From TH1177 sp042138015 (GTDB lineage Archaea; Thermoproteota; Nitrososphaeria; Nitrososphaerales; Nitrososphaeraceae): a stretch of 5,853 bases of DNA. Positions within the stretch are counted from its first letter, which is position 1; the number at the start of each line of letters is the position of its first letter. Location of the stretch: the NCBI GenBank assembly GCA_042138015.1, contig JBHIVA010000110.1:1-5853 (forward strand). The letters are read 5' to 3'. Below the pieces are notes generated by a model. That model was not told the origin of the DNA and did no database searches. It saw only the letters and a program-made list of their open reading frames with translations. Shown here piece by piece: positions 1-5,160 of the stretch. Both the position numbers and the translations under genes were made by a program.

Positions 1-114
1 CAACAACACGAATAAAAATAATTGTGATCTACAACATGTATACAATTGGATTAACCTATTCATTTATCTATACAATACAACAATCAGAAACACAATCCTA
101 TTCAGAATTGGAGG
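1..114. repeat. Left arm of a 114-bp perfect inverted repeat
   Basis: Base-by-base comparison shows that positions 1-114 are the exact reverse complement of 5715-5828. Identity ends at 114/115 on the inner side (115 is C, where the partner 5714 would need G). On the outer side the window begins at base 1, so the repeat could extend further left. The arm contains the palindrome GTATAC near 38-43 and a short internal duplication of CCTATTCA (55-62 and 97-104). No convincing gene lies in it. It may be a terminal inverted repeat of an element or one copy of a dispersed repeat; the sequence alone cannot decide. Confidence 0.97.
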
Positions 115-220
115 CGAATCAGTCCTAAGTTAACACAGCCTGTATTATCCTCTAATCTTAAATCTCGTCTAAAAATAAAAACACTTTTTTTATATTTCTG
201 TCTTCTCAAATTTTCTTCAG

Positions 221-385
221 TCATGATAAATTACATCTTATTGTATATAGTTTCATGTGATAGTTAATCTTAATTACCAACGGTTCTATATTACACATAC
301 TCTTCAACTTTTGATAATTTTCTTCGTTTAAGACTATGTGTCTTTTTGGTAGTTTATTGGTTTGAATTAACTCGTTGTAATTCAT
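221..385 (-). CDS. Small hypothetical protein, 54 aa, possibly antitoxin-like
   Basis: An uninterrupted minus-strand frame runs from ATG at 385 to TGA at 221-223. The composition is protein-like: an N-terminal polar segment, then KRHIVLNEENYQKLKSM (about residues 14-30), then a mixed basic/hydrophobic tail. The middle segment resembles the start of archaeal VapB/DUF217-type antitoxins, which begin with a strand followed by an xxEEtYxkLK helix. The usual SF-x-D-V-I continuation is missing and no toxin gene is adjacent, so this is only a resemblance. No Shine-Dalgarno sequence precedes the ATG; an A-rich TTAAAATAAAAG stretch lies about 30 bp upstream and could be a weak TATA box. It may be an intact small gene or the 5' part of a truncated one. 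Confidence 0.4.
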   Translation of the reverse strand: MNYNELIQTNKLPKRHIVLNEENYQKLKSMCNIEPLVIKINYHMKLYTIRCNLS

Positions 386-527
386 GTATTGTATTGACAC
401 ACACTTTTATTTTAACCTGTGTTTTTGGCATACGAAAAGTTTAAATTTATATTGTGTTATGTTCTAATTCGATAATTAGTATATTTTAGTATACAAAATG
501 CAACAAATATGAATTATTTAGATGTAC

Positions 528-571
528 AACTAATATTTGTAAAATATTAATCCAATAAATAACTAATATTT
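528..571. repeat. Short direct repeat in AT-rich spacer
   Basis: AACTAATATTT occurs at 528-538 and again at 561-571, 33 bp apart, within a very AT-rich spacer (386-617) where I see no coherent reading frame on either strand. It may be a chance duplication in low-complexity DNA or a remnant regulatory region. Confidence 0.35.
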
Positions 572-617
572 AGCTTGTGAGGTAATATTTAATCTATAAG
601 ATTAGTTAGTCAATAAG

Positions 618-941
618 TCAGTCAGTAGTAGAATCGCCTAAGTAGTGTCCCCATTCTCTTGTTACACAACGTTTAATATGCTTGGCCATAGTCTGTATGA
701 CTTCAGAATAACTAGCAGTGAAAGTATTCCTCTGCAACTGACTTTAAACATCATAACAATCATAATCAATTTGCATTATCTTTACATTTTGTGGTTTGGG
801 TAATTCTACAGAATCTGAAACTGTAACTGTATTTACTTTATGTGGACTGCTAGAGTTCTGACTTGGCTTGATTTCCTTAAGTCTTATTAGATTCCCTAAA
901 CCTTGCTTGTTTGGACACGCTTCTAACATAATAGTGGACAC
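618..941 (-). pseudogene. Hypothetical protein gene split by an in-frame TAA
   Basis: The 5' part is open from GTG at 941 (or ATG at 929, four codons later) to TAA at 744-746, giving 65 aa. In the same frame, immediately after the stop, 41 further codons run to TGA at 618-620. That tail reads like real protein, including VIQTMAKHIKRCVTREWGHY, and is rich in W, H, C and R in a way unlikely for random AT-rich DNA. The full product would be about 107 aa. I do not recognise the family. The first half is Ser/Pro/Val rich and looks like a flexible region; the second half looks like a folded helix. A TTATAAGATAT stretch at about 941-951 is a possible TATA element. Alternatively the 65-aa product is the natural protein and the tail belongs to a separate small ORF starting at the internal ATG of MAKHIK. 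Confidence 0.5.
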
Positions 942-1072
942 TATATCTTATAAGTTCTACTACTTAATTTATTCTCTTGTACCTTTCATTAGAACATAAT
1001 TACTAGTTGTCATTCTAACTATACAAGAAAGTGCTTGATATCCAATAAACATGAAACATGAAATAATTGAAA

Positions 1073-1204
1073 TTAATAATGTGTATTAGGTCTGGTTATC
1101 CATTCAGCGATTTTATATTTGAATTCAAATGCAAAATAACAATATACACATTCTTTTGACAACCAATACTCATTGAATAAGTCTGTTTCATTTAATTTCC
1201 CACA
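1073..1204 (-). pseudogene. Possible gene remnant just downstream of the CHRD gene
   Basis: A start-less minus-strand frame of 43 codons ends at TAA 1073-1075 and contains the aromatic, Cys-rich segment NEYWLSKECVYCYFAFEF, followed by a Trp/Arg/Pro-containing end. It looks more like protein than random sequence but has no ATG or GTG; the only candidate start is a TTG after the Trp. A competing frame begins with ATG at 1191, overlaps the CHRD stop as ATGA, and gives 31 aa to TAA at 1096-1098. The two cannot both be real over this stretch. The rest of the 942-1187 gap shows no clear gene; an isolated 14-codon ORF near 955-1000 is too short to support. Function unknown. Confidence 0.25.
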
Positions 1205-1670
1205 TCAATTTGTTAATTTTTCCTCTTATTTTTCCTTTTGGATTGTCCTCTGTAGATATGATTACATATGCTTCTCCATCTTCTATTTTCTTGACTAATT
1301 CTTTAGTATCCTTTCCATGTAATGAACCCTTAAGTTTCTTTGAATTTATAGTTCCTTCACATATGTTGCCCATAACTTCATTTGTTTTATTTGAAGATCT
1401 ATACAACTCTGCAACTATCTCTCCTTTATCAGAGGATTTTCCTAGATCTATGGAAACTTCTTTGATTTTATCCATATCTGTAGTTTTAACCGAATATTTT
1501 AGATCTTGGTCATTATCATTACTATTAGATTGAAATGTTGCTAAAGCGGTATCTACTGTTTGAACTCTTGGCACTTCTCTTCATGTAAGTATTGCAGCAA
1601 AATCGACAGTTTTATTCTGACTATCTTTCTCGTTATTATCAATAACAGTAGGAAGATTCAAGTTAGTGCA
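1188..1670 (-). pseudogene. CHRD-domain protein gene with in-frame TGA and lost 5' end
   Basis: CHRD domains are extracellular beta-sheet domains found in chordin and many prokaryotic secreted proteins. The uninterrupted part (GTG 1574 to TGA 1188-1190, 128 codons) shows the family pattern: ALATF, LKYSV (residues 25-29), G-x-I-V-x-E-L (51-57), EGTI, GSL, GEAYVIIST (100-108), and the terminal GKIRGKI (114-120). In the same frame upstream, codons read VDFAAILT, then TGA (1581-1583), then REVPRVQT. This matches the usual F-x-A-x-L-x-G-xx-E-V-P-x-V-x-T start, so the TGA occupies the conserved glycine, a one-base GGA-to-TGA change. The frame continues to a TAA at 1671-1673 without a start codon or signal peptide, so the secretion signal is lost too. 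The H-I-H motif of the family is replaced by S-I-D (41-43). Most likely a decayed secreted protein. A truncated product from GTG 1574 is possible but would be cytoplasmic. Confidence 0.8.
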
Positions 1671-1816
1671 TTAAGAACATCATAGCGTATATTAGTTTCT
1701 GTACGGATTTTGAATAACTCAAATATTTTTTTATTATTATTCTAGTAGATTTGAGTATTGCAGCCATAGGTACAAAGTTTGGAGTTAGTGATAGTAGAAG
1801 AGTTGGATTGACTCAT
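1658..1816 (-). pseudogene. Broken paralogue of the YGC/W small cysteine protein
   Basis: ATG at 1816 opens a frame with an Asn/Ser/Thr-rich lead followed by KLCTYGCNTQIY, then TAG at 1742-1744. The neighbouring 41-aa gene (1913-2038) has YGCSTLIFW at the equivalent place, so the TAG falls where its tryptophan stands (TGG to TAG). Beyond the stop the same frame stays open for 27 codons to TGA at 1658-1660, including KKIFELF, which could be the degraded remainder. The Cys/His end expected from the intact copy is not recognisable. Between this start and the upstream gene, the same frame also contains coiled-coil-like scraps (KELDDK, LISIELEEIK) separated by stops. Read together, this is a tandem duplicate that has been inactivated. 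Confidence 0.6.
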
Positions 1817-1912
1817 TTCTTACTTTATCTCTTCAAGTTCAATACTAATCAGTTATTGTTTATCGTCAAGTTCTTTAACATTATCTTAATATTTTTTTTG
1901 GAATAATAATAG

Positions 1913-2038
1913 TTATATTGCTTGTTTTTCTAAATATGGACATTGATGTTTTTTGTTTTTGTTCAATTCCCAATATTCACCAAGTACGGGATTCCAGAAT
2001 ATTAAAGTACTACATCCATAGCATAGAGTATCGGTCAT
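1913..2038 (-). CDS. Small cysteine protein, 41 aa, likely metal-binding (YGC/W type)
   Basis: The minus-strand ORF runs from ATG at 2038 to TAA at 1913-1915. It contains C6-Y-G-C9, the aromatic pair F14-W15, and a C-terminal H31-Q-C33-P segment. Two Cys near the start and His/Cys near the end are enough for a single zinc site, with a short beta hairpin between. I recall similar tiny proteins with C-x-x-C, I-(F/Y)-W and K-K-H-x-C-P in Nitrososphaeria, but have no established function for them; nucleic-acid or protein binding would be a guess. An AAAGGGA stretch lies about 8 bases before the ATG and may act as a weak Shine-Dalgarno sequence. The adjacent downstream gene is a broken paralogue sharing YGC-x-T-x-I-(F/Y). 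Confidence 0.6.
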   Translation of the reverse strand: MTDTLCYGCSTLIFWNPVLGEYWELNKNKKHQCPYLEKQAI

Positions 2039-2199
2039 TTTATTTCCCTTTCTATAATTACTAATAGCATTTCTAGTATTTCAAATATTGCTATGTATTA
2101 TTCATACTACTAATATTTCTATAATTAGTACTCTTTCTAATATCGTATTTGGTGAGATATTGTTTTAATATTAATATGAAAAATTTGCTATTAATCCCA

Positions 2200-2481
2200 T
2201 CATAAATGACTAGTTCTAGCATTTTCTAACGCAGCAGATAATTTTTTCAAATTATCTATTTTTAGATATAATGTAACACTGAAATGATTATCACCCAGTT
2301 GTTTATCCAAAATGAGAATTAAAGATTTCTTTTCCAAAGAGATAGTAACAATATGATAATACGGATAAACATTTCCTGCACAATATAATGCCTTATTTGT
2401 TATAGTTAATATTCCATTCATTTTATGTTTTTTAGTTTTATCTCTTCCACTTAAAACATAACTGATTGGATCCGCTACCAA
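2200..2481 (-). CDS. PH/GRAM-like domain protein with unresolved N-terminus
   Basis: The product from TTG at 2481 is 93 aa and ends at TGA 2200-2202. After a short lead, residues from about 22 onward follow the PH-like (GRAM/bPH) pattern: NGILTITNKALYC (a strand, then the T-N-x-x-L-Y turn), a run of alternating hydrophobic strands, and a C-terminal helix (KKLSAALENA). Such domains usually bind lipids or proteins; there is no membrane segment, so it is predicted cytosolic. The start is a problem. The same frame is open upstream to TAA at 2530-2532 and reads VEHRGSGRKIASWLVADP, and a good Shine-Dalgarno (2536-2542) sits where translation should begin at about 2526-2529, yet the codons there are TAC and TTA. 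TTG 2481 is only the first recognised start. A second frame (TTG at 2519) reads GDQEEKLPVGW then TAG, so a one-base indel near 2478 is another possibility. It follows the zinc-ribbon gene by a short gap, probably as one operon. Confidence 0.6.
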   Translation of the reverse strand: MVADPISYVLSGRDKTKKHKMNGILTITNKALYCAGNVYPYYHIVTISLEKKSLILILDKQLGDNHFSVTLYLKIDNLKKLSAALENARTSHL

Positions 2482-2535
2482 CCAACTGGCAATTTTTCTT
2501 CCTGATCCCCTATGCTCAACTCTTAAGTATTATTT

Positions 2536-2542
2536 CTCCTTT
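2536..2542 (-). promoter_or_regulatory. Shine-Dalgarno AAAGGAG for the PH-like gene
   Basis: On the minus strand AAAGGAG lies about 18 bases after the zinc-ribbon stop codon. With 6-9 bases of spacing it points to a start at 2529 or 2526. The in-frame codons there are TAC and TTA rather than ATG, GTG or TTG. It therefore argues that the natural PH-like protein was longer than the TTG-2481 form and that its start codon has been lost or misread. Confidence 0.55.
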
Positions 2543-2559
2543 ATTTTTAAAGAATATTT

Positions 2560-2742
2560 CTATTTTTCGATTTCTGGAATGAATTCTATAATGTTAACGG
2601 GTTTAGTATTAATTTCGTATTTAACCAATTGTTTTCCACATTTAGAACAAAATTGTGATTCTATGTCATTAAGATAATTGCATGAATTACAATGTCTTTT
2701 AATCTCCGTTATTCCATCATCTTCGTCATCCTCATACCTCAT
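2560..2742 (-). CDS. Zinc-ribbon protein, 60 aa
   Basis: ATG at 2742 to TAG at 2560-2562. After an acidic N-terminus (residues 3-9 are mostly D/E) there is a compact zinc ribbon: C18-N-S-C21, then F31-C32-S-K-C35-G-K-Q-L. This is the FCxxCGxxL signature of the zinc-ribbon families widespread in archaea and bacteria, in which four cysteines hold one zinc ion. In larger proteins this module precedes membrane or PH-like domains; here the PH-like domain is encoded by the next gene in the same transcript, a split arrangement worth noting. No Shine-Dalgarno precedes the ATG, and a TATA-like box about 29 bp upstream suggests a leaderless mRNA. Molecular role unknown. The start abuts the truncated end of the divergent MOSC pseudogene. 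Confidence 0.7.
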   Translation of the reverse strand: MRYEDDEDDGITEIKRHCNSCNYLNDIESQFCSKCGKQLVKYEINTKPVNIIEFIPEIEK

Positions 2743-2744
2743 AA

Positions 2745-3221
2745 TCTTTATTCTTTATTATTGTTGGAATTATAGAAGATGGATATGATGATAAAGATGT
2801 TTGTGAGGGTTGTATAGATGTTGACTGCAAAGATTTACTTGAAGATGTAGTTAATGTAGGAGATAAATTTCAAATTAGATCTGCAATAATGATATATACT
2901 CAACGTCGTATTCCTTGAAATAGACTGGGTATTAGATTTGAAAGTATGTATATAATACATCAATTCCTTGCAAGTGAACGTTCAGGAATATATTTTAAGG
3001 TTGAACAAGAAAGCGAAATTGGAGTTGATAATAAAATTGAATCAATAAAAAGAGATAAAAATGATGCTACAATAGTTGATATAATTCGTCTTATGATAAG
3101 TAATAATGAAAAGATAGCTATGATTAATTGTGTAATAAAACTAAGTTCTTTCGGAGGGATTGCGAGTTTATTTTATACAAAAAATATCACATTGAAATTA
3201 AGTGATATTTCTATAGTGTGA
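2745..3221 (+). pseudogene. MOSC-domain (YiiM-like) gene, 5'-truncated, TGA at the conserved Cys
   Basis: MOSC domains occur in Moco sulfurases and in YiiM/YcbX-type proteins, where a conserved cysteine in an R-x-P-C-x-(K/R)-L motif is essential. Here the frame reads LLEDVVNVGDKFQI, TQRRIP, then TGA at 2916-2918, then NRLGIRF. This aligns residue for residue with the motif and puts the stop at the cysteine (TGT or TGC to TGA). After it, FLASERSGIYFKVEQESEIG matches the YiiM block F-L-x-S-x-R-x-G-x-Y, followed by ATIVDIIRL and a C-terminal 3-alpha-like tail. A 91-aa ORF from ATG 2946 to TGA 3219-3221 is only the C-terminal part. The frame is open back to a TAA at 2742-2744 with no start, and about a quarter to a third of a typical ~210-aa YiiM protein is missing. 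It overlaps moaA by 4 bp (GTGA), indicating former coupling. Selenocysteine at this TGA is unlikely: no SECIS-like hairpin was recognised and this lineage is not known to use it. Confidence 0.75.
2768..2775 (-). promoter_or_regulatory. TATA-like box A for the zinc-ribbon gene
   Basis: The minus strand reads CTATAATT at 2775-2768, centred about 29 bp before the ATG at 2742. That is the spacing expected for archaeal TBP binding upstream of a leaderless start. It lies inside the 5' remnant of the divergent MOSC pseudogene. Confidence 0.4.
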
Positions 3222-4246
3222 AAAAATTGATGTATGATAATTCTACAAAAAATTTAAAAGATCGATTTAATAGAATAGCTAGAAAATTAAGAATTTCTGT
3301 AACTGATAAATGCAATATGAAATGCATGTATTGCATGCCAAAGGGATCTGTTAAATGGTTAGATAATAAAGAAATCCTTAATTTTAAAGAAATAGTTAGA
3401 CTAGCATCAATTTTTAGCTATCTAGGTATAACAAAAATTAGGATTACAGGTGGAGAACCATTACTTAGACCGTCAATAGAAAACCTAATCATTGATCTAA
3501 CACGTATAGAAAGCATTAAAACAATTAGTATGACTACTAATGGTCTATTATTGGAGGAAAAAATAGATCAACTAAGATCAGCAGGATTAACTTCTCTAAA
3601 TATCAGTCTTGATACCTTTAGAGAGGAACGATTTAGAACTATAAATGGTATTTCCAATTTAAACAAAGTTCTTAGAGGTATTCAAAAAGCAAGTGATTTG
3701 GGAATAAAAATTAAAATCAATACTGTAATTATTAGAAATTGGAATGAGGATGAAATAATTAACTTTGTGAATTTTGCTAAAGATTCGGGATTAGTTGTAA
3801 GGTTTATAGAGTTCATGCCTCTTGATGGATCAGGTATTTGGAATTTAAATCAAGTAGTAACTAAAAAAGAGATAGTAAAAATAATAGAATCTAATTTTAG
3901 AAATCTTTCTCGAAATGAAAATGATTCTTACGCAACATCCGATCCAGCCACAATTTATAATTTTGATAATGGCAGAGGAAAAATAGGATTTATATCGTCA
4001 ATAACAGATCCATTTTGTTCACGTTGTGATAGGGTAAGACTAACTTCTGATGGCCGATTTCTTACTTGTCTTTATTCAAAAGAAGGTTACGATCTAAAAA
4101 AAATGCTTCGAAATAATGAGACTGACCAAAAAATTATGGATTATATTATAAATTGTTACACCGAGAAACCAGAGGGGATAGTCCAATTAATTAGAATTAA
4201 TGGGCTTAGGCCAACTATGAATTTGATGCACACAATAGGCGGTTGA
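3218..4246 (+). CDS. moaA: MoaA, GTP 3',8-cyclase (molybdenum cofactor step 1)
   Basis: This radical-SAM enzyme converts GTP to 3',8-cyclo-7,8-dihydro-GTP, which MoaC then turns into cyclic pyranopterin monophosphate. The product is 342 aa, the normal full length. It has the N-terminal cluster motif C32-NMK-C36-MY-C39, the SAM-binding GGEP at 78-81 followed by LLRP, the SLD strand motif near 130, and the MoaA-specific F-x-E-F-M-P at 196-201. The C-terminal [4Fe-4S] site is formed by C267, C270 and C284 within PFCSRCDRVRLTSDGRFLTC. The chain ends in the catalytic Gly-Gly (TIGG), preceded by RPTMNLMHT, corresponding to the usual M-x-x-I-G-G end. All key residues are present, so it should be active. 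GTG at 3218 is chosen because it overlaps the MOSC stop as GTGA; ATG at 3230 is an alternative that loses only four residues. No moaC, moaB, moaE or moeA is visible in the window. Cytosolic. Confidence 0.97.
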   Translation: MKKLMYDNSTKNLKDRFNRIARKLRISVTDKCNMKCMYCMPKGSVKWLDNKEILNFKEIVRLASIFSYLGITKIRITGGEPLLRPSIENLIIDLTRIESIKTISMTTNGLLLEEKIDQLRSAGLTSLNISLDTFREERFRTINGISNLNKVLRGIQKASDLGIKIKINTVIIRNWNEDEIINFVNFAKDSGLVVRFIEFMPLDGSGIWNLNQVVTKKEIVKIIESNFRNLSRNENDSYATSDPATIYNFDNGRGKIGFISSITDPFCSRCDRVRLTSDGRFLTCLYSKEGYDLKKMLRNNETDQKIMDYIINCYTEKPEGIVQLIRINGLRPTMNLMHTIGG

Positions 4247-4272
4247 CTGGTATAGACATATCTATTCCAGTC
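4245..4272 (+). terminator. Hairpin overlapping the moaA stop codon
   Basis: GACTGGTATAGA (4245-4256), loop CATA, then TCTATTCCAGTC (4261-4272). The arms pair over 12 positions with a single T-T mismatch, and flanking T-G and T-A pairs can extend the stem to 14. The stem begins inside the TGA stop. The downstream sequence is AT-rich but has no strong T-run, so this may be a terminator or an mRNA 3'-end stabiliser/processing site rather than a bacterial-type intrinsic terminator. Confidence 0.5.
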
Positions 4273-4302
4273 GATTAAATCATCAGACAGGTTGTAAGAA
4301 AA

Positions 4303-4386
4303 ATGAACAATAAGATTTTGTTTATCGATGACATTTCTATTGTATCACTAGTAAGTGGAGATAGAATACTTGGAAAACTATATTAA
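4303..4386 (+). pseudogene. 27-aa ORF resembling the start of a response-regulator receiver domain
   Basis: ATG at 4303 to TAA at 4384-4386. It begins MNNKILFIDD, which matches the first strand and acidic pair of receiver domains (typically K-I-L-x-V-D-D). After this the sequence (ISIVSLVSGDRILGKLY) loosely fits the first helix, then stops. The phosphorylated Asp and everything beyond are absent. It is most likely a truncated remnant. Chance resemblance is quite possible for so short a stretch. It sits in the gap between moaA and the CDGSH gene. Confidence 0.25.
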
Positions 4387-4448
4387 ATAACATATGATAA
4401 AATCAACCAAATAAAATAATATCGGGCAATATTATACAATAAGTCATA

Positions 4449-4610
4449 TTGAGTTATGATAATAAAACAAATTCGAATAGTAAACCAACAATTGTTGCAT
4501 TACAAAATGGGCAGTTATATTTAATCAATAGTAGAGAGAAAAAGATCGTAGAAAATCTTGAAGATTCAAATGGAAAAAAATTATCACATACAGGGAATAG
4601 CGTTATGTAG
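4449..4610 (+). pseudogene. Out-of-frame N-terminal piece of the CDGSH gene
   Basis: From TTG at 4449 this frame reads KPTIVALQNG, LYLINSREKKIVENLEDS and NGKKLSHTG before TAG at 4608-4610 (53 codons). The N-G-x-L-Y-L-I pattern is the short beta segment that precedes the metal motif in archaeal CDGSH proteins, and it parallels DGPYQIRGGIEL before the second motif of the same gene. The metal motif itself continues in the +1 frame (ORF from 4558). The two frames overlap across 4558-4610, which contains GG followed by seven A's (4574-4580); six A's would give a continuous N-G-K-N-Y-H-I-Q-G-I-A-L-C-R-C-G product. This is a real frameshift, a sequencing error, or slippage at the A7 run. ATG is absent; TTG 4449 is the first recognised start after an in-frame TAA. 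Confidence 0.7.
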
Positions 4611-5160
4611 ATGCGGATCTTCAAAGAACAAGCCATTTTGTGATGGAACTCATAGCTTAATAGGATTTATAAGTATTGTTAAAAACAATAAAAACTTGAT
4701 CACTTCAAATAAAAAAAGTTATCCTGGTAAAAATATAACAATCCATGATAATAGAAGGATCTGTTCTCATGCGGCTGAGTGTGTAAAAAATTTACCTCTA
4801 GTGTTTCGTTTAAATCAACGTCCTTGGATAGACTCAGATCAGGAGAAAAATATTGAAAAAATTATTCAAACAATAAAACTCTGTCCCTCTGATGCTCTGA
4901 GCTACTCTATCCATGGCAATGAATATAGAGATTATAATGTAAATCCTTTAGTTAAAGTAGGCAAAGATGGACCATATCAAATCAGAGGAGGAATTGAATT
5001 AATGTCTAGAGAATCACAATTACCAAATGATGCCTCGAAAGAACATTATTCACTTTGTCGATGTGGTGCATCTAGTAACAAACCATTCTGTGATGGAACA
5101 CATACCACGATAAATTTCAAGGATGATAAAACCGATATCAATACAGACACTATTACGTAG
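4558..5160 (+). CDS. CDGSH–Fer4_19–CDGSH iron-sulfur protein (5' end frameshifted)
   Basis: Numbered from TTG 4558 (ATG at 4570 is the next choice), the 200-aa product has two copies of the CDGSH [2Fe-2S] motif: C17-R-C19-GSSKNKPF-C28-DGT-H32 and C167-R-C169-GASSNKPF-C178-DGT-H182. Each supplies the three Cys and one His ligand. Between them, about residues 55-118, is a Fer4_19 (divergent 4Fe-4S) domain: GKNITIHDNRRIC69, HAAEC75, VF, PW, and C109-PSDALSYSI. This three-part architecture is known in archaea and bacteria and is thought to act in electron transfer or iron-sulfur handling; the exact partner is unknown. It is cytosolic, with no signal or membrane segment. The true N-terminus lies in another frame (from 4449), so this start is probably an artefact of the frameshift. 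If the shift is real, a shorter protein with all metal sites could still be made. No clear terminator follows. Confidence 0.85.
   Translation: MKIQMEKNYHIQGIALCRCGSSKNKPFCDGTHSLIGFISIVKNNKNLITSNKKSYPGKNITIHDNRRICSHAAECVKNLPLVFRLNQRPWIDSDQEKNIEKIIQTIKLCPSDALSYSIHGNEYRDYNVNPLVKVGKDGPYQIRGGIELMSRESQLPNDASKEHYSLCRCGASSNKPFCDGTHTTINFKDDKTDINTDTIT

Noticed and set aside
1210..1533. 107-aa plus-strand ORF, Ser/Phe/Leu rich
   Set aside because: It is the antisense of the CHRD domain, which has clear family motifs on the minus strand.
1663..1767. 34-aa minus-strand ORF beginning MAAILKSTR, ending MMFLMH, signal-peptide-like
   Set aside because: It overlaps, in another frame, the broken YGC/W paralogue and does not join the CHRD frame without an extra shift; probably a shadow.
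2041..2199. AT-rich stretch with several near-repeats of TAATATTTCTA
   Set aside because: Low-complexity similarity without regular spacing; no clear promoter or gene could be supported there.
618..3221. Alternative genetic code or general stop-codon read-through
   Set aside because: TGA stands at a Gly site and a Cys site, TAG at a Trp site, TAA at an unknown residue; no single reassignment fits, and moaA shows no internal stops.
4454..4636. 60-aa minus-strand ORF
   Set aside because: Antisense of the CDGSH N-terminal region and first metal motif.
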